11,175 nt of DNA from Candidatus Methanoperedens sp. (lineage in GTDB: Archaea; Halobacteriota; Methanosarcinia; Methanosarcinales; Methanoperedenaceae), in the NCBI GenBank assembly GCA_023249275.1, contig JAHFCV010000070.1:1-11175 (forward strand), in the 5' to 3' direction. Below the pieces are notes generated by a model that did not search any database, was not told the DNA's origin, and saw only the letters and a program-made list of their open reading frames with translations. This document shows, piece after piece, positions 1-7,721 of the stretch. The position numbers and the translations under genes are program-made. The number at the start of each line of letters is the position of its first letter. Position 1 is the stretch's first letter.

Positions 1-2
1 CT

Positions 3-1577
3 TACTGCGGAAAACTTGCGCGGGGAGATGAATGCGACCAGGGGTGTGGGAAGCATCTTGAACCCGGTGAAATAAAGAATGCAAAGTGCCGCATTTGCGG
101 GAATCCTGCGGAGTACCGCGAGCAGGAGCATTTCTTTTTCAAACTTTCAGCTTTTAGCGGTTTTCTTTCGGAGTACCTGGAAACGCTCGGCGGTACATCC
201 AATGCCATCAATTATGCAAAGGAATGGGCTAAGGAATTAAAGGACTGGTGTATCACAAGGAACCTGGAATGGGGCGTGCGCTTCCCGGGTCATGACGACC
301 TTGTTGTGTATGTGTGGGTGGATGCGCCCATAGGCTATATTTCGTTCACGGAGGAATGGGCGAATAAACATGGAGGCGACTGGGAACAGTACTGGCGCAG
401 GGATTCGCGTATCATTCATTTCATAGGCGAGGATATCACCTACCATCACTGCATCTTCTGGCCTGCAATGCTAAAAGGCGCTGGATATACACAGCCCCGG
501 GCTGTTGTGGCGTCGGGTATGCTGAAAATTGATGATAAGAAGTTCTCAAAGAGTCGGGGATATGTGGTATGGGTGGATGAGGACTACCTTGACCACGGAT
601 TCCATCCAGACCTTTTACGGTATTATATTGCGAATTATACCTCTCACACCAAGGAATTGAATTTTTCATGGAAAGTATTCCAGGATAAAGTAAACAACGA
701 GCTTGTTGGGGCGCTCGGGAATTTCCTGCACAGGACACTGCATTTTGCACACAAGAACTTCGGCGTTGTTCCTCCTGGGGCGGTTGATAAGGAGATTTAT
801 GAAAAAATACAATCCACCATCAGTGGCGTGATATCTTCCCTTGATGAGTATGAGTTCAAGAAAGCTACTGATGAAATGATGGAGCTTGCCGCATACGGTA
901 ACTCCTATTTCCAGTCGCATGAACCCTGGCAGCTTATCAAGAAAGACAGGGAAGCATGCGCCCGTGTTGTGAAGAACTGCCTTCAGCTCGGAAAGGCGCT
1001 CATATTGCTGTTTGAGCCTATACTTCCGGGAAATATGGAAAAGGCATGGAAGCAGCTTGGGCTTTCGGGAGATGCCCATTCAGCGCGGTTTGAGGATGGG
1101 CTTGTTGAGATACCAGCACAGGAGCTTTGTGCGCCTGAAATATTGTTCACTAAGATAGAGGATAAAAAGATCAAGGAAATGGAAGCAATCCTTGATAAAA
1201 GGATAAAGATAGCAATGGCAAAAGAAAAACAGCACGCAGAAGAGGCAAAGGAAGAGAAGACTGAAATAACATACGAAGAGTTCCAGAAGCTGGATATAAG
1301 GATAGGGAAAATATTATCGGCTGAGAATATCAAGGGTTCTGATAAATTGCTGAAGTTAGAGGTGGACATCGGGGAGAAGCGCCAGATTGTTGCAGGTATT
1401 GCGAAGTCCCATAACCCTTCCGAGCTTGTAGGAAGACAGGTCGTAGTGATGGCGAATATGAAGCCTGCGAAGCTTTTTGGTGTGGAGTCACGCGGGATGG
1501 TTCTTGCGGCTGTTGTTGAGGGGGCGGTGCTTTTGATGCCGGAGAAGGAGGTTAAAGAAGGGACGAGGGTGAGATAG
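3..1577 (+). CDS. metG: Methionyl-tRNA synthetase, 5'-truncated by the window edge, with fused C-terminal tRNA-binding domain
   Basis: Charges tRNA(Met) with methionine in the cytoplasm (class I aminoacyl-tRNA synthetase). The open frame runs in from the left edge, and 524 residues are visible. GTG at 276 is in frame but lies mid-protein and is not the start. Residues 1-34 hold the zinc-knuckle region (YCGKLARGDEC, then GC and CRIC); its first CP.. cysteine and the HIGH motif lie outside the window. The class I signature is KFSKS at residues 180-184 (540-554), the variant common in archaea, preceded by the VWVDAPIGY and GEDITYHH blocks. An anticodon-binding helical domain follows, then a charged lysine/glutamate linker. 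The last ~100 residues form an EMAP/Trbp111-type OB domain (YEEFQKLDIRIGKI, GSDKLLKLEVDIG). This fusion is known in many bacterial and some archaeal MetG proteins. No frameshift is seen. Confidence 0.97.
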   Translation, partial: YCGKLARGDECDQGCGKHLEPGEIKNAKCRICGNPAEYREQEHFFFKLSAFSGFLSEYLETLGGTSNAINYAKEWAKELKDWCITRNLEWGVRFPGHDDLVVYVWVDAPIGYISFTEEWANKHGGDWEQYWRRDSRIIHFIGEDITYHHCIFWPAMLKGAGYTQPRAVVASGMLKIDDKKFSKSRGYVVWVDEDYLDHGFHPDLLRYYIANYTSHTKELNFSWKVFQDKVNNELVGALGNFLHRTLHFAHKNFGVVPPGAVDKEIYEKIQSTISGVISSLDEYEFKKATDEMMELAAYGNSYFQSHEPWQLIKKDREACARVVKNCLQLGKALILLFEPILPGNMEKAWKQLGLSGDAHSARFEDGLVEIPAQELCAPEILFTKIEDKKIKEMEAILDKRIKIAMAKEKQHAEEAKEEKTEITYEEFQKLDIRIGKILSAENIKGSDKLLKLEVDIGEKRQIVAGIAKSHNPSELVGRQVVVMANMKPAKLFGVESRGMVLAAVVEGAVLLMPEKEVKEGTRVR

Positions 1578-1751
1578 GCATCTCACGGCTACATCACTTG
1601 TACAGAGTTATCTATTATGTGGATAAAAGCCAAAAAACAAAAAACGATAGACACCCCCGCCGATTCAGAGCTGTCCGATAATTAATCCAAAAAACATCTT
1701 CGCTCTAAAATAAGGACTAAAGCGCCCCATCAGGTTGCCAGATAGAAAAAG

Positions 1752-1799
1752 GGGGCATTGCGGAAACATCGGAGGGGATGGATGCGATGCCGCTGCCCC
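1752..1799 (+). other. Long imperfect hairpin in the intergenic region after metG
   Basis: GGGGCA (1752-1757), GCGG (1760-1763) and CATC (1767-1770) pair in order with TGCCCC (1794-1799), CCGC (1790-1793) and GATG (1786-1789). The 3' arm is continuous; the 5' arm has bulges of 2 (TT) and 3 (AAA) bases, and the loop is 15 bases. Fourteen base pairs, ten of them G-C, are unlikely by chance in an AT-rich gap. It is not followed by a T tract, so a bacterial-type terminator is unlikely. It could be a small structured RNA, a 5' leader of the small gene at 1926, or a palindromic repeat. The rest of the gap 1578-1750 shows no gene to me. Confidence 0.5.
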
Positions 1800-1806
1800 A
1801 GTAGTA

Positions 1807-1880
1807 TTATAAATGTCTTTCCTTATAAATATTTTCCATGTTGAACAGAAAAATATATAAGATAATATTCGTATATATAC
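1807..1880 (+). promoter_or_regulatory. AT-rich promoter zone with several TATA-like boxes before the small gene at 1926
   Basis: Four TATA-like stretches lie in tandem: TATTATAAAT (about 1806-1815), CTTATAAAT (about 1821-1829), AAATATATAAG (about 1850-1861) and GTATATATAC (1871-1880). An archaeal start site about 25 bases after the last would fall near 1900, leaving a leader of about 25 bases before ATG 1926. Which box is used cannot be told from the sequence. The direct repeat TTATAAAT is present twice. Confidence 0.4.
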
Positions 1881-1925
1881 TAACTAATAAAGCTCAAAAT
1901 TAAACTGGATTGGATAGGACAAAAA

Positions 1926-2084
1926 ATGTACAAAACACGATATACGGTATTAATCAAAAAATTAAAAGACGGGGATTTGATTGAAACCGATGGTCTCATT
2001 GAAGGCATGACCATGAAAATAACGGGCAAAAGGTGTCTGCATATCGGCGGCGTAATAAGGGACATAAGAGGCGAAATAATCTGA
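1926..2084 (+). CDS. Small uncharacterised protein, 52 residues
   Basis: ATG at 1926 opens a 52-residue frame ending in TGA. The product starts MYKTRYTVLIKKLKDGDLI and ends IGGVIRDIRGEII. Alternating hydrophobic and polar residues (YTVLIKKL, MTMKITG, HIGGVIRDI) suggest a small beta-rich domain with a glycine turn; there is one cysteine and no signal peptide or membrane helix. I do not recognise the family. Support for a real gene comes from the TATA-rich upstream zone, balanced amino-acid composition and the fact that it fills the space up to the convergent nrdG-like gene, ending 12 bases from that gene's stop. The ribosome site is weak (GGATAGGA before the start). A chance frame in the intergenic DNA remains possible. 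Confidence 0.5.
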   Translation: MYKTRYTVLIKKLKDGDLIETDGLIEGMTMKITGKRCLHIGGVIRDIRGEII

Positions 2085-2087
2085 ATA

Positions 2088-2116
2088 CCCCTTATTTAAA
2101 TACGGGGATTAAGGGG
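2088..2116. terminator. Possible hairpin between convergent gene ends
   Basis: CCCCTTA (2088-2094) and TAAGGGG (2110-2116) form a 7-bp stem with a 15-base loop. It sits exactly where the small plus-strand gene (stop 2082-2084) and the minus-strand nrdG-like gene (stop 2096-2098) converge. The right arm lies inside the last codons of the nrdG-like gene. Archaeal termination mainly relies on T tracts, so a terminator role is only an inference. Confidence 0.25.
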
Positions 2117-2863
2117 ATTAAAAACTCTTTCCTCGCCTTTTTCTTTTGTCCTTATCCTGACATCTTTTAAAAAAGAAACGCTTTGAGCAAGGGCTAGAAG
2201 TTCTTCTCTCGTAAGGGCTTTTTCTTTTCGTATTTCGTTATCCGGGGCATTTTCAGGGATACCCTGCTGGATGACATAAGTACAATCACGCCCGGCAAGA
2301 GATTTCGCTATGTCCGAAACATCTGAAAATGAGCGGAAAACAGTAGTCCTCACTTCAATGTCCACGCCCCGGAGATTCAATGACACAAGCACTCGTTCGG
2401 CAGCGTCTTCTTTCCCCCCTGTTATCATGCTGTATCTTTGTGCATCATCAAGCGGGGCTTTTATATCCAGGAATATTTTATCAAGGAGTTTTAGCTGTAT
2501 CAATCCCGAAAGACGTTCAGGGTAGTATCCATTGGTTTCTACCCCCACGAGCAGTCCTTCTTCTTTTGCGAATCTTGCCAGGTGTTCCAGTGTATCGTAT
2601 TGGGTTGTAGGCTCCCCGCCTGAGAAAACCACGGCGCTAATGAAGTTCTTTGCATCAAGAATCTGTTTCTTGAGTTCTTCGAGCTCCATTACATGCCCCC
2701 CCCTGTAAAGAGGCTCTATCCGTTGATTTGCCACTTTGATGAAATTATTATTTGAACAGTAAAGACATTTGAAATTACAGCCATTAAAGAATATGACCGA
2801 TGCAGACCTGCCGTACCAGTCTATTGTGGATATGGGTATCATTATACCGCTAAAAACCTTCAT
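2096..2863 (-). CDS. nrdG: Radical SAM activating enzyme, anaerobic ribonucleoside-triphosphate reductase activase type
   Basis: 255 residues. Members of this family use a [4Fe-4S] cluster and S-adenosylmethionine to generate the glycyl radical of class III (anaerobic) ribonucleotide reductase, or of related glycyl-radical enzymes. The cluster motif is C29-X3-C33-X2-C36 (CNFKCLYC). The SAM-binding GGE motif is FSGGEPT at 80-86, followed by VGVETNGYYP (107-115) and DIKAPLDD (133-140). The start ATG at 2861-2863 has a strong ribosome site, AAAGGAG, five bases upstream. No reductase (nrdD) is adjacent, so the substrate is not proved. The length and the WYGRSASVIFFNGCN opening fit the NrdG2-like branch seen in archaea and anaerobes rather than the shorter E. 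coli NrdG. It could also be a pyruvate formate-lyase-activase relative. Confidence 0.85.
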   Translation of the reverse strand: MKVFSGIMIPISTIDWYGRSASVIFFNGCNFKCLYCSNNNFIKVANQRIEPLYRGGHVMELEELKKQILDAKNFISAVVFSGGEPTTQYDTLEHLARFAKEEGLLVGVETNGYYPERLSGLIQLKLLDKIFLDIKAPLDDAQRYSMITGGKEDAAERVLVSLNLRGVDIEVRTTVFRSFSDVSDIAKSLAGRDCTYVIQQGIPENAPDNEIRKEKALTREELLALAQSVSFLKDVRIRTKEKGEERVFNPLNPRI

Positions 2864-2890
2864 TTTTCTCCTTTATCAAAAAGATTTATC

Positions 2891-2932
2891 AGTTAATAAA
2901 CCAATTGTTTATCGGGGCGATATATTAAATCT
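2891..2932. promoter_or_regulatory. Divergent promoter region between the nrdG-like and phasin-like genes
   Basis: On the plus strand GCGATATATTAAATC (2918-2932) is a TATA-like box about 55 bases before ATG 2981. On the minus strand TTTATTAA (2894-2901 reversed) lies about 30 bases upstream of the nrdG-like ATG. An inverted repeat ATAAAC-CAATT-GTTTAT (2896-2912) sits between the two boxes and overlaps the minus-strand one, where a dimeric regulator could act on either gene. Confidence 0.4.
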
Positions 2933-2980
2933 TGCGCCAGCCAGGATTTCATCTCATGTAAATAACCAATGGAGGAAAAT

Positions 2981-3298
2981 ATGTCGGATATGTCAGAAAT
3001 GTTTAAAAAAATGGGATTGTTCGGTATCGGGGTGATTTCCCTAACTCAGGAAAAGATTGAAGAATTCACACAGGAAATGGTTAAAAAAGGAGAAATCAGT
3101 AAAGACGAAGGGAAAAAATTCGTCAAGGAAATTTTATCCGAACAAGAGAAACAGCTTAAGGATATTGAAGAAAAAATAAATGAGAAAGTCAGGGAGAACC
3201 TCAAGAAGAGCGGTGTTGTGATGAAAAGCGATATCGCATCACTTGAGCGGAAAATTGAAAAGCTTGAAAAAACCATCCAATCCATAGCCAAAAAATAG
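2981..3298 (+). CDS. Small phasin-like coiled-coil protein paired with a UbiB-type kinase
   Basis: 105 residues. An in-frame ATG lies four codons upstream at 2969, but GGAGG at 2971-2975 is ideally spaced for ATG 2981, so I choose the latter. The protein has a short hydrophobic patch near the N-terminus (MGLFGIGVISL) and is otherwise almost wholly helical and charged, with many K and E residues. It ends in a leucine/isoleucine heptad coiled coil (SDIASLERKIEKLEKTIQSI). This matches the small phasin-like / polyhydroxyalkanoate granule-associated family (COG3937 type), which I recall as often lying next to AarF/UbiB genes. It is cotranscribed with the kinase 19 bases downstream by spacing. Its role is not proven: it could coat granules, or act as a membrane-associated accessory to the kinase, as the coiled-coil UbiK does in bacterial quinone synthesis. 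Confidence 0.75.
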   Translation: MSDMSEMFKKMGLFGIGVISLTQEKIEEFTQEMVKKGEISKDEGKKFVKEILSEQEKQLKDIEEKINEKVRENLKKSGVVMKSDIASLERKIEKLEKTIQSIAKK

Positions 3299-3317
3299 AA
3301 AATTCCGGAAGTAGCTC

Positions 3318-5003
3318 GTGCGCCTGCTTGATAAAAAATACGCTTACGTCAAACGATACCAGGAAATCGTTGACGTAATGATAAGGCACGGCTTCGGGTA
3401 CCTTGTGGACAGGTTCGGGCTTCGCCCGTTCCGGTCAGTACGTGAGAAACTGTTCGGTCCAAGACCTCTCAAGGAGCAATTGCTTACACTGTCCGAAGCG
3501 GAAAGACTGCGCCTTGCCTTAGAAGAACTCGGACCCACGTTCATCAAGTTCGGGCAGATATTAAGTACCCGCCACGACCTTATTCCCGAAGAATACATAC
3601 TGGAACTCTCAAAGTTGCAGGATACAGTAGCGCCTTTTGAATATTCAGAAGCGAAAAAATTAATCGAGAGGGAAATCGGGAAAAAAATAGAAGATGTTTT
3701 TTCATCGTTCAATCCACAACCAATTGCCGCTGCTTCGATAGGGCAGGTTCATCGTGCAACATTGGCTGATGGCAAAGAAGTAGCGGTTAAAGTGATGCGC
3801 CCGGGCGTGGAAGATGTAATCGAAACCGACCTTTCAATCTTAATGAGCCTGGCGAGATTTGCTGAAAAACACATAAAAGAAAGTAAATTTTTTAATCCCG
3901 TGGGTTTTGTAGATGAATTTTCCCGCGTAATCAGGCAGGAAATTGACTATTCCCATGAAGCCCAGAATGCGGACAGGTTTTATTCGAATTTTACAGGAGT
4001 CACAACCGTCAAAATCCCGAAAATCTACTGGGAATATACCACAAAGCATGTCCTGACCCAGGAATATTCGGAAGGTGTCAAGATATCTGATATTGCACAG
4101 ATTGATGCGCTGGGGCTGGATAAGAAAAAGCTCACAATCGACCTTGCAAACGCGTATCTGAAGATGGTATTCGAGGACGGTTTCTATCACGCAGACCCTC
4201 ACCCCGGCAATATTCTGGTTTCCCGTGAAGGGATTATTATCTTTCTTGATTTCGGGATGGCAGGGCATCTTGACCCCGTACTTCATGAAAATCTTGTCAA
4301 TCTCATAATATCTATACAGCGAAACGACATAGATTTTCTTATAGAAGCCCTTTCGGAAATCGGATTGATCAGCGATGTTGGAAGCGAGAGCCCCATGCTT
4401 CGGATAAAACTTGAAGAGCTTTTAAATAAATATTACAGTTTATCTACCAGACTCATAGACCCGACAGCGTTTTTACGTGACATTATTCATATATTTGCGA
4501 AAAGCAGGGGAAAAATCCCTTCAAATATAATGCTGCTCTCAAAAACTCTCATGATAAGGGATGAAATCAGCCGCAAACTTGATCCCGAACATAATTTTGC
4601 ACAGATGACAGAGCCTTTTGTTAAAAAGATGCTTGAAGAGCGAACCCATGCTTCTTACATAATGAAAGAGGCTGCAAAGACGGCATGGGATTTTGCCCGC
4701 CTGATTAAAGTCCTGCCAAGACGGGTGAACCATATTCTTGCAAAAGCGGAAAAGGGGACGCTGAGGTACGAATTGGAACACCAGGGGCTTGAAAACTTTA
4801 TTGAGGAACTGGATATTATGAGCAACAGGCTGTCTTTCAGCATGATAATCGCTGCGCTTATTGTGGGTTCATCTCTTATTATCCAGACAAGAATGTCGCC
4901 CAGCCTTTTTGGCGTGCCCCTGCTTGGGATTTTTGGATTTTTCCTGGCAGGGTTTCTCGGGCTTGGGCTTTTGATTTCAATTCTCAGGTCGGGGAAATGG
5001 TAA
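3318..5003 (+). CDS. ubiB: ABC1/AarF/UbiB family atypical protein kinase (ADCK/COQ8-like)
   Basis: 561 residues from a GTG start at 3318; the N-terminal VRLLDKKYAYVKRYQEIV fits the family, so no later start is needed. Hallmarks are all present: KxGQ motif KFGQ at 77-80, the alanine-rich loop AAAS at 137-140 that replaces the glycine loop of ordinary kinases, lysine K158 (VAVK), the ExD motif E208-I-D210, HADPHPGN at 291-298 and DFG at 311-313. Two membrane helices at the C-terminus (about 505-523 and 531-556) anchor it to the membrane. The family supports biosynthesis of lipid quinones (UbiB, COQ8) as an ATPase-like factor. In an archaeon the lipid would be menaquinone or methanophenazine rather than ubiquinone, which is an inference. 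The gene forms a probable operon with the phasin-like gene. Confidence 0.93.
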   Translation: MRLLDKKYAYVKRYQEIVDVMIRHGFGYLVDRFGLRPFRSVREKLFGPRPLKEQLLTLSEAERLRLALEELGPTFIKFGQILSTRHDLIPEEYILELSKLQDTVAPFEYSEAKKLIEREIGKKIEDVFSSFNPQPIAAASIGQVHRATLADGKEVAVKVMRPGVEDVIETDLSILMSLARFAEKHIKESKFFNPVGFVDEFSRVIRQEIDYSHEAQNADRFYSNFTGVTTVKIPKIYWEYTTKHVLTQEYSEGVKISDIAQIDALGLDKKKLTIDLANAYLKMVFEDGFYHADPHPGNILVSREGIIIFLDFGMAGHLDPVLHENLVNLIISIQRNDIDFLIEALSEIGLISDVGSESPMLRIKLEELLNKYYSLSTRLIDPTAFLRDIIHIFAKSRGKIPSNIMLLSKTLMIRDEISRKLDPEHNFAQMTEPFVKKMLEERTHASYIMKEAAKTAWDFARLIKVLPRRVNHILAKAEKGTLRYELEHQGLENFIEELDIMSNRLSFSMIIAALIVGSSLIIQTRMSPSLFGVPLLGIFGFFLAGFLGLGLLISILRSGKW

Positions 5004-5019
5004 TGTCATAAACCGATAA

Positions 5020-5027
5020 CTACATAC
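5020..5027 (+). promoter_or_regulatory. Weak TATA-like element before gpmI
   Basis: CTACATAC is centred about 28 bases before ATG 5052, the distance expected for an archaeal leaderless transcript, and no Shine-Dalgarno site precedes that ATG. The match to a TATA box is weak; read-through from the ubiB-like gene 48 bases upstream is the alternative. Confidence 0.3.
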
Positions 5028-5051
5028 GCCTATCCAAAGTATTCAACGCAA

Positions 5052-6578
5052 ATGATTAAAAAGATGCCACTCCTTTTAATGATACTCGACGGCTACGGAC
5101 TGAGCAAGGGTAAAGAGGGAAATGCCATAGCAGCAGCAAAAACCCCCAACTTAAACAAACTTTTCTCAAGCTACCCTCACTCTATCCTTGATGCCTCAGG
5201 CTTATCCGTGGGACTCCCTGAAGGTCAGATGGGAAATTCAGAGGTCGGGCACCTCAATATCGGCGCTGGAAGGATTGTGTATCAGGATTTGACGAGGATA
5301 ACAAAATCCATACGCGATGGGGATTTTTTCAGGAATGAAGTGCTTCTGGAAGCACTGAAAAACGTGAAAAATCACGATTCTTCGCTGCATCTTATGGGCT
5401 TGCTTTCAGACGGCGGGGTTCACAGCCATATAAATCACCTGTATGCGCTTCTTGAACTTGCGAAAAAGCAGGGCATCAAAAACGTATTCGGGCATGCGTT
5501 TCTTGACGGCAGGGACGTGCCTCCGAAGAGCGCTCTTACGTATATCAAAGATGCAGAAAAAAAGATGAAAAAACTGGGCGGGGAATTTGCCACGGTAATG
5601 GGCAGGTATTATGCGATGGACAGGGATAAAAGATGGGAAAGAGTAGAGAAAGCCTACGAAGCCATGACATCAGGCAGAGGCATTGCGGCAGAAAATGTTT
5701 CCCTTGCAGTTGAGAATGCTTACTCCCGCGGTGAAACTGATGAGTTTGTCACGCCAACTGTGATTATTAAAGAAGGAAAGCCTGCCGCGCAAATTTCGGA
5801 TAAGGATTCAGTGATTTTCTTTAACTTTCGCTCAGACCGCGCCCGCGAGATTACCCGCACATTCATATACCCGGAATTTGCAGAATTCAAACGAAACTCA
5901 TATCCTCATACGCATTTCGTATGCCTGACCCAGTATGACGAGACGTTCAAAGTCCCTGTTGCTTTCCCGCCAGAATCCTTGAAAAATATCCTTACTGATG
6001 TCCTTTCATGGCACAATTTAAGACAGCTTCGCATAGCAGAGACCGAGAAATACGCGCATGTTACCTTCTTTTTTAATGGCGGGCGGGAGACGCCTGTAAA
6101 AGGCGAGGACAGGCTCCTGGTTCCATCTCCGAAGGTAGCAACCTACGACTTGCAGCCTGAGATGAGCGCCTATCTTGTGACGGATGAGGTGGTGAAAGCG
6201 CTTGCATCAGGCAAATACGATGTGATTATCCTGAATTATGCCAACCTTGACATGGTGGGGCACACAGGGGTTTTTGATGCTGCCGTAAAAGCCGTGGAGA
6301 CAATCGACGAGTGCATTGGCAGGGTATTCGGTGCTGTAAACAAAGCTGGCGGGTTATTGATAATAACGGCAGACCACGGCAATGCCGAGCAGATGGTTGA
6401 TGAGAAAGGCGGCATCCACACAGCGCATACCTGCGACCCTGTGCCTTTTCTTTTTTGCAGGAAAGGCGTGAGGCTCAAGGATGGGATACTGGCTGATATA
6501 GCTCCGACGCTTCTTGGTGTTCTTGGGATTGAGAAACCGGGAGAGATGACGGGACGGTCTTTAATAATACCGCAATAA
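5052..6578 (+). CDS. gpmI: 2,3-bisphosphoglycerate-independent phosphoglycerate mutase
   Basis: 508 residues, the usual length of the family (about 510). It interconverts 3- and 2-phosphoglycerate in glycolysis and gluconeogenesis, in the cytoplasm, with two metal ions (usually manganese). Seen motifs are the metal-binding LDGYG (D13), the catalytic serine S63 in MGNSEVGH, SDGGVHSH (119-126), FLDGRDVPPKS (150-160), GRYYAMDRDKRWER (184-197), NFRSDRAREITR (258-269), NLDMVGHTG with D400 and H404, TADHGN with D441 and H442, and HTAHT with H459. This is the bacterial/plant-type iPGM, not the shorter ApgM type common in archaea; it is known also in Methanosarcina. No ribosome site precedes ATG 5052, and ATG 5064 is a possible alternative start. 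It lies 48 bases after the UbiB-like gene. Confidence 0.97.
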   Translation: MIKKMPLLLMILDGYGLSKGKEGNAIAAAKTPNLNKLFSSYPHSILDASGLSVGLPEGQMGNSEVGHLNIGAGRIVYQDLTRITKSIRDGDFFRNEVLLEALKNVKNHDSSLHLMGLLSDGGVHSHINHLYALLELAKKQGIKNVFGHAFLDGRDVPPKSALTYIKDAEKKMKKLGGEFATVMGRYYAMDRDKRWERVEKAYEAMTSGRGIAAENVSLAVENAYSRGETDEFVTPTVIIKEGKPAAQISDKDSVIFFNFRSDRAREITRTFIYPEFAEFKRNSYPHTHFVCLTQYDETFKVPVAFPPESLKNILTDVLSWHNLRQLRIAETEKYAHVTFFFNGGRETPVKGEDRLLVPSPKVATYDLQPEMSAYLVTDEVVKALASGKYDVIILNYANLDMVGHTGVFDAAVKAVETIDECIGRVFGAVNKAGGLLIITADHGNAEQMVDEKGGIHTAHTCDPVPFLFCRKGVRLKDGILADIAPTLLGVLGIEKPGEMTGRSLIIPQ

Positions 6579-6586
6579 TTTATATA
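6579..6586 (+). promoter_or_regulatory. TATA box of a leaderless transcript
   Basis: TTTATATA is centred 26 bases before ATG 6609. No Shine-Dalgarno sequence lies in between. This spacing places the transcription start on the ATG itself, as is typical for leaderless archaeal mRNAs. It begins right at the stop of gpmI, so the next gene is likely transcribed separately. Confidence 0.65.
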
Positions 6587-6608
6587 CTTTTCAATCATAT
6601 TTCATTAT

Positions 6609-7721
6609 ATGGACTCCACCGGCGATTTAACTATTTCCAACGGCAAGCTCACCATACTCGTGGCTTTTGGGCATGGCGGGAAGGTGGATAAAAGCCAGTT
6701 AAAAAAATTCATAGGTTCGGAGGTGGTTGCGGAAAGATGGAATAAACCCATAGAAGTGGCACATTCTGAAGGTGTGGCTGTAATCGTTGCGGGTAACGAA
6801 AAAATAACCTGCATCGCAAATATTTACACAGATGTTTTTGTCGCCGGCGTATCGCTCCTGCGGACAGAAATCGAAATCAGGGACAGGATATTGTTTAACG
6901 ACATACTGGTGGCGCTTCATTCAAACACAATTATTGTGGAAGGACTTGATTTCCAGTCATTCACCAACAAGAGTATCAGCGAGACTCGCGAAAAACTCAA
7001 CCCTGGAGAGACGATTTCATATTCTCCGGTTACAAAGAGATACACGCTCCTGAAAATAAAAGATTTCACTCCAAAACTTGACCAGAAAAGCCTGAAAGAG
7101 CAGTACGGCGAGGTCATCACGCGCTTCCTGTCGGGCGAGACGTCGATACGTGCGCTGCACAGCAAGGAGATTACGGAAAAGCTCGCCAACGACCTCTCTT
7201 ATTATGACGAAGACCTGTTTCTTGCTTCCACAGAGGGGGTGCTTATTCTCGGATGCGAGGACTATATCAAGGAGCTGCGAGAATTGCTTGAACTGGCGAT
7301 ATCGCTTTTGCTTTTATTCCAGATATATGATATGAAGATTGACGTTGAAATCACGAATGCTTTTGACTCGATAACCAAACTCAGAAGCTCCAGATATTAC
7401 TTTCTAACGCAGGCGCCAAGGAAACTTGAAAAATCCCTGCTAAAAGTAAGCGAAATCGGGCTTGTAATCCTCGATGATATTGAAGACCTGATGAATCCCC
7501 ATAAAATAACATCGGACTGGTATTATCAATCAGTCTATCAGAAAATGCTAAACACTCTCAGGGTGGGGGAATTCGAGAAAGTGGTGCAGCACAAGATTAA
7601 TTCCCTGCAGCAACTATACGCCACTGCAAGGGAACTTTCCACGGAGCAGTTAACCCTTATACTTGAGGCTGCGATTGTCGTATTGATATTGTGGGAAGTG
7701 GTTAAACCGATTCTGGTTTAA
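6609..7721 (+). CDS. Uncharacterised membrane-anchored protein, RMD1/YagE (DUF155)-like at the C-terminus
   Basis: 370 residues, function unknown. The N-terminal half (about 14-115) is beta-rich with alternating hydrophobic strands (KLTILVAFGHGG, GVAVIVAG, TIIVEGLDF). The middle (about 195-245) holds YYDEDLFLASTEGVLILG and a hydrophobic helix ELAISLLLLFQIY. The C-terminal third is helical: WYYQSVYQKMLNTLRV, a coiled stretch about 320-345, then one membrane helix (about 348-366) with acidic residues E353 and E363. This layout (beta domain, helical coil, terminal hydrophobic helix of the LE..IV.LI..EV kind) resembles the RMD1/YagE/DUF155 family, whose eukaryotic members support mitochondrial translation. 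The resemblance is by eye and is an inference. It starts leaderless from the TATA box at 6579 and ends convergent with hepT, the stop codons overlapping by two bases. Confidence 0.8.
   Translation: MDSTGDLTISNGKLTILVAFGHGGKVDKSQLKKFIGSEVVAERWNKPIEVAHSEGVAVIVAGNEKITCIANIYTDVFVAGVSLLRTEIEIRDRILFNDILVALHSNTIIVEGLDFQSFTNKSISETREKLNPGETISYSPVTKRYTLLKIKDFTPKLDQKSLKEQYGEVITRFLSGETSIRALHSKEITEKLANDLSYYDEDLFLASTEGVLILGCEDYIKELRELLELAISLLLLFQIYDMKIDVEITNAFDSITKLRSSRYYFLTQAPRKLEKSLLKVSEIGLVILDDIEDLMNPHKITSDWYYQSVYQKMLNTLRVGEFEKVVQHKINSLQQLYATARELSTEQLTLILEAAIVVLILWEVVKPILV

Noticed and set aside
276..278. GTG at 276 as the start of metG
   Set aside because: The same frame is open to the left edge and encodes the MetG zinc-knuckle region, so the gene starts outside the window.
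2310..2610. Plus-strand open frames within the nrdG-like gene
   Set aside because: They are opposite-strand shadows of a gene with clear radical SAM motifs.
2969..2980. ATG 2969 as the start of the phasin-like gene
   Set aside because: GGAGG at 2971-2975 is correctly spaced for ATG 2981 and would lie inside the coding region if 2969 were used.
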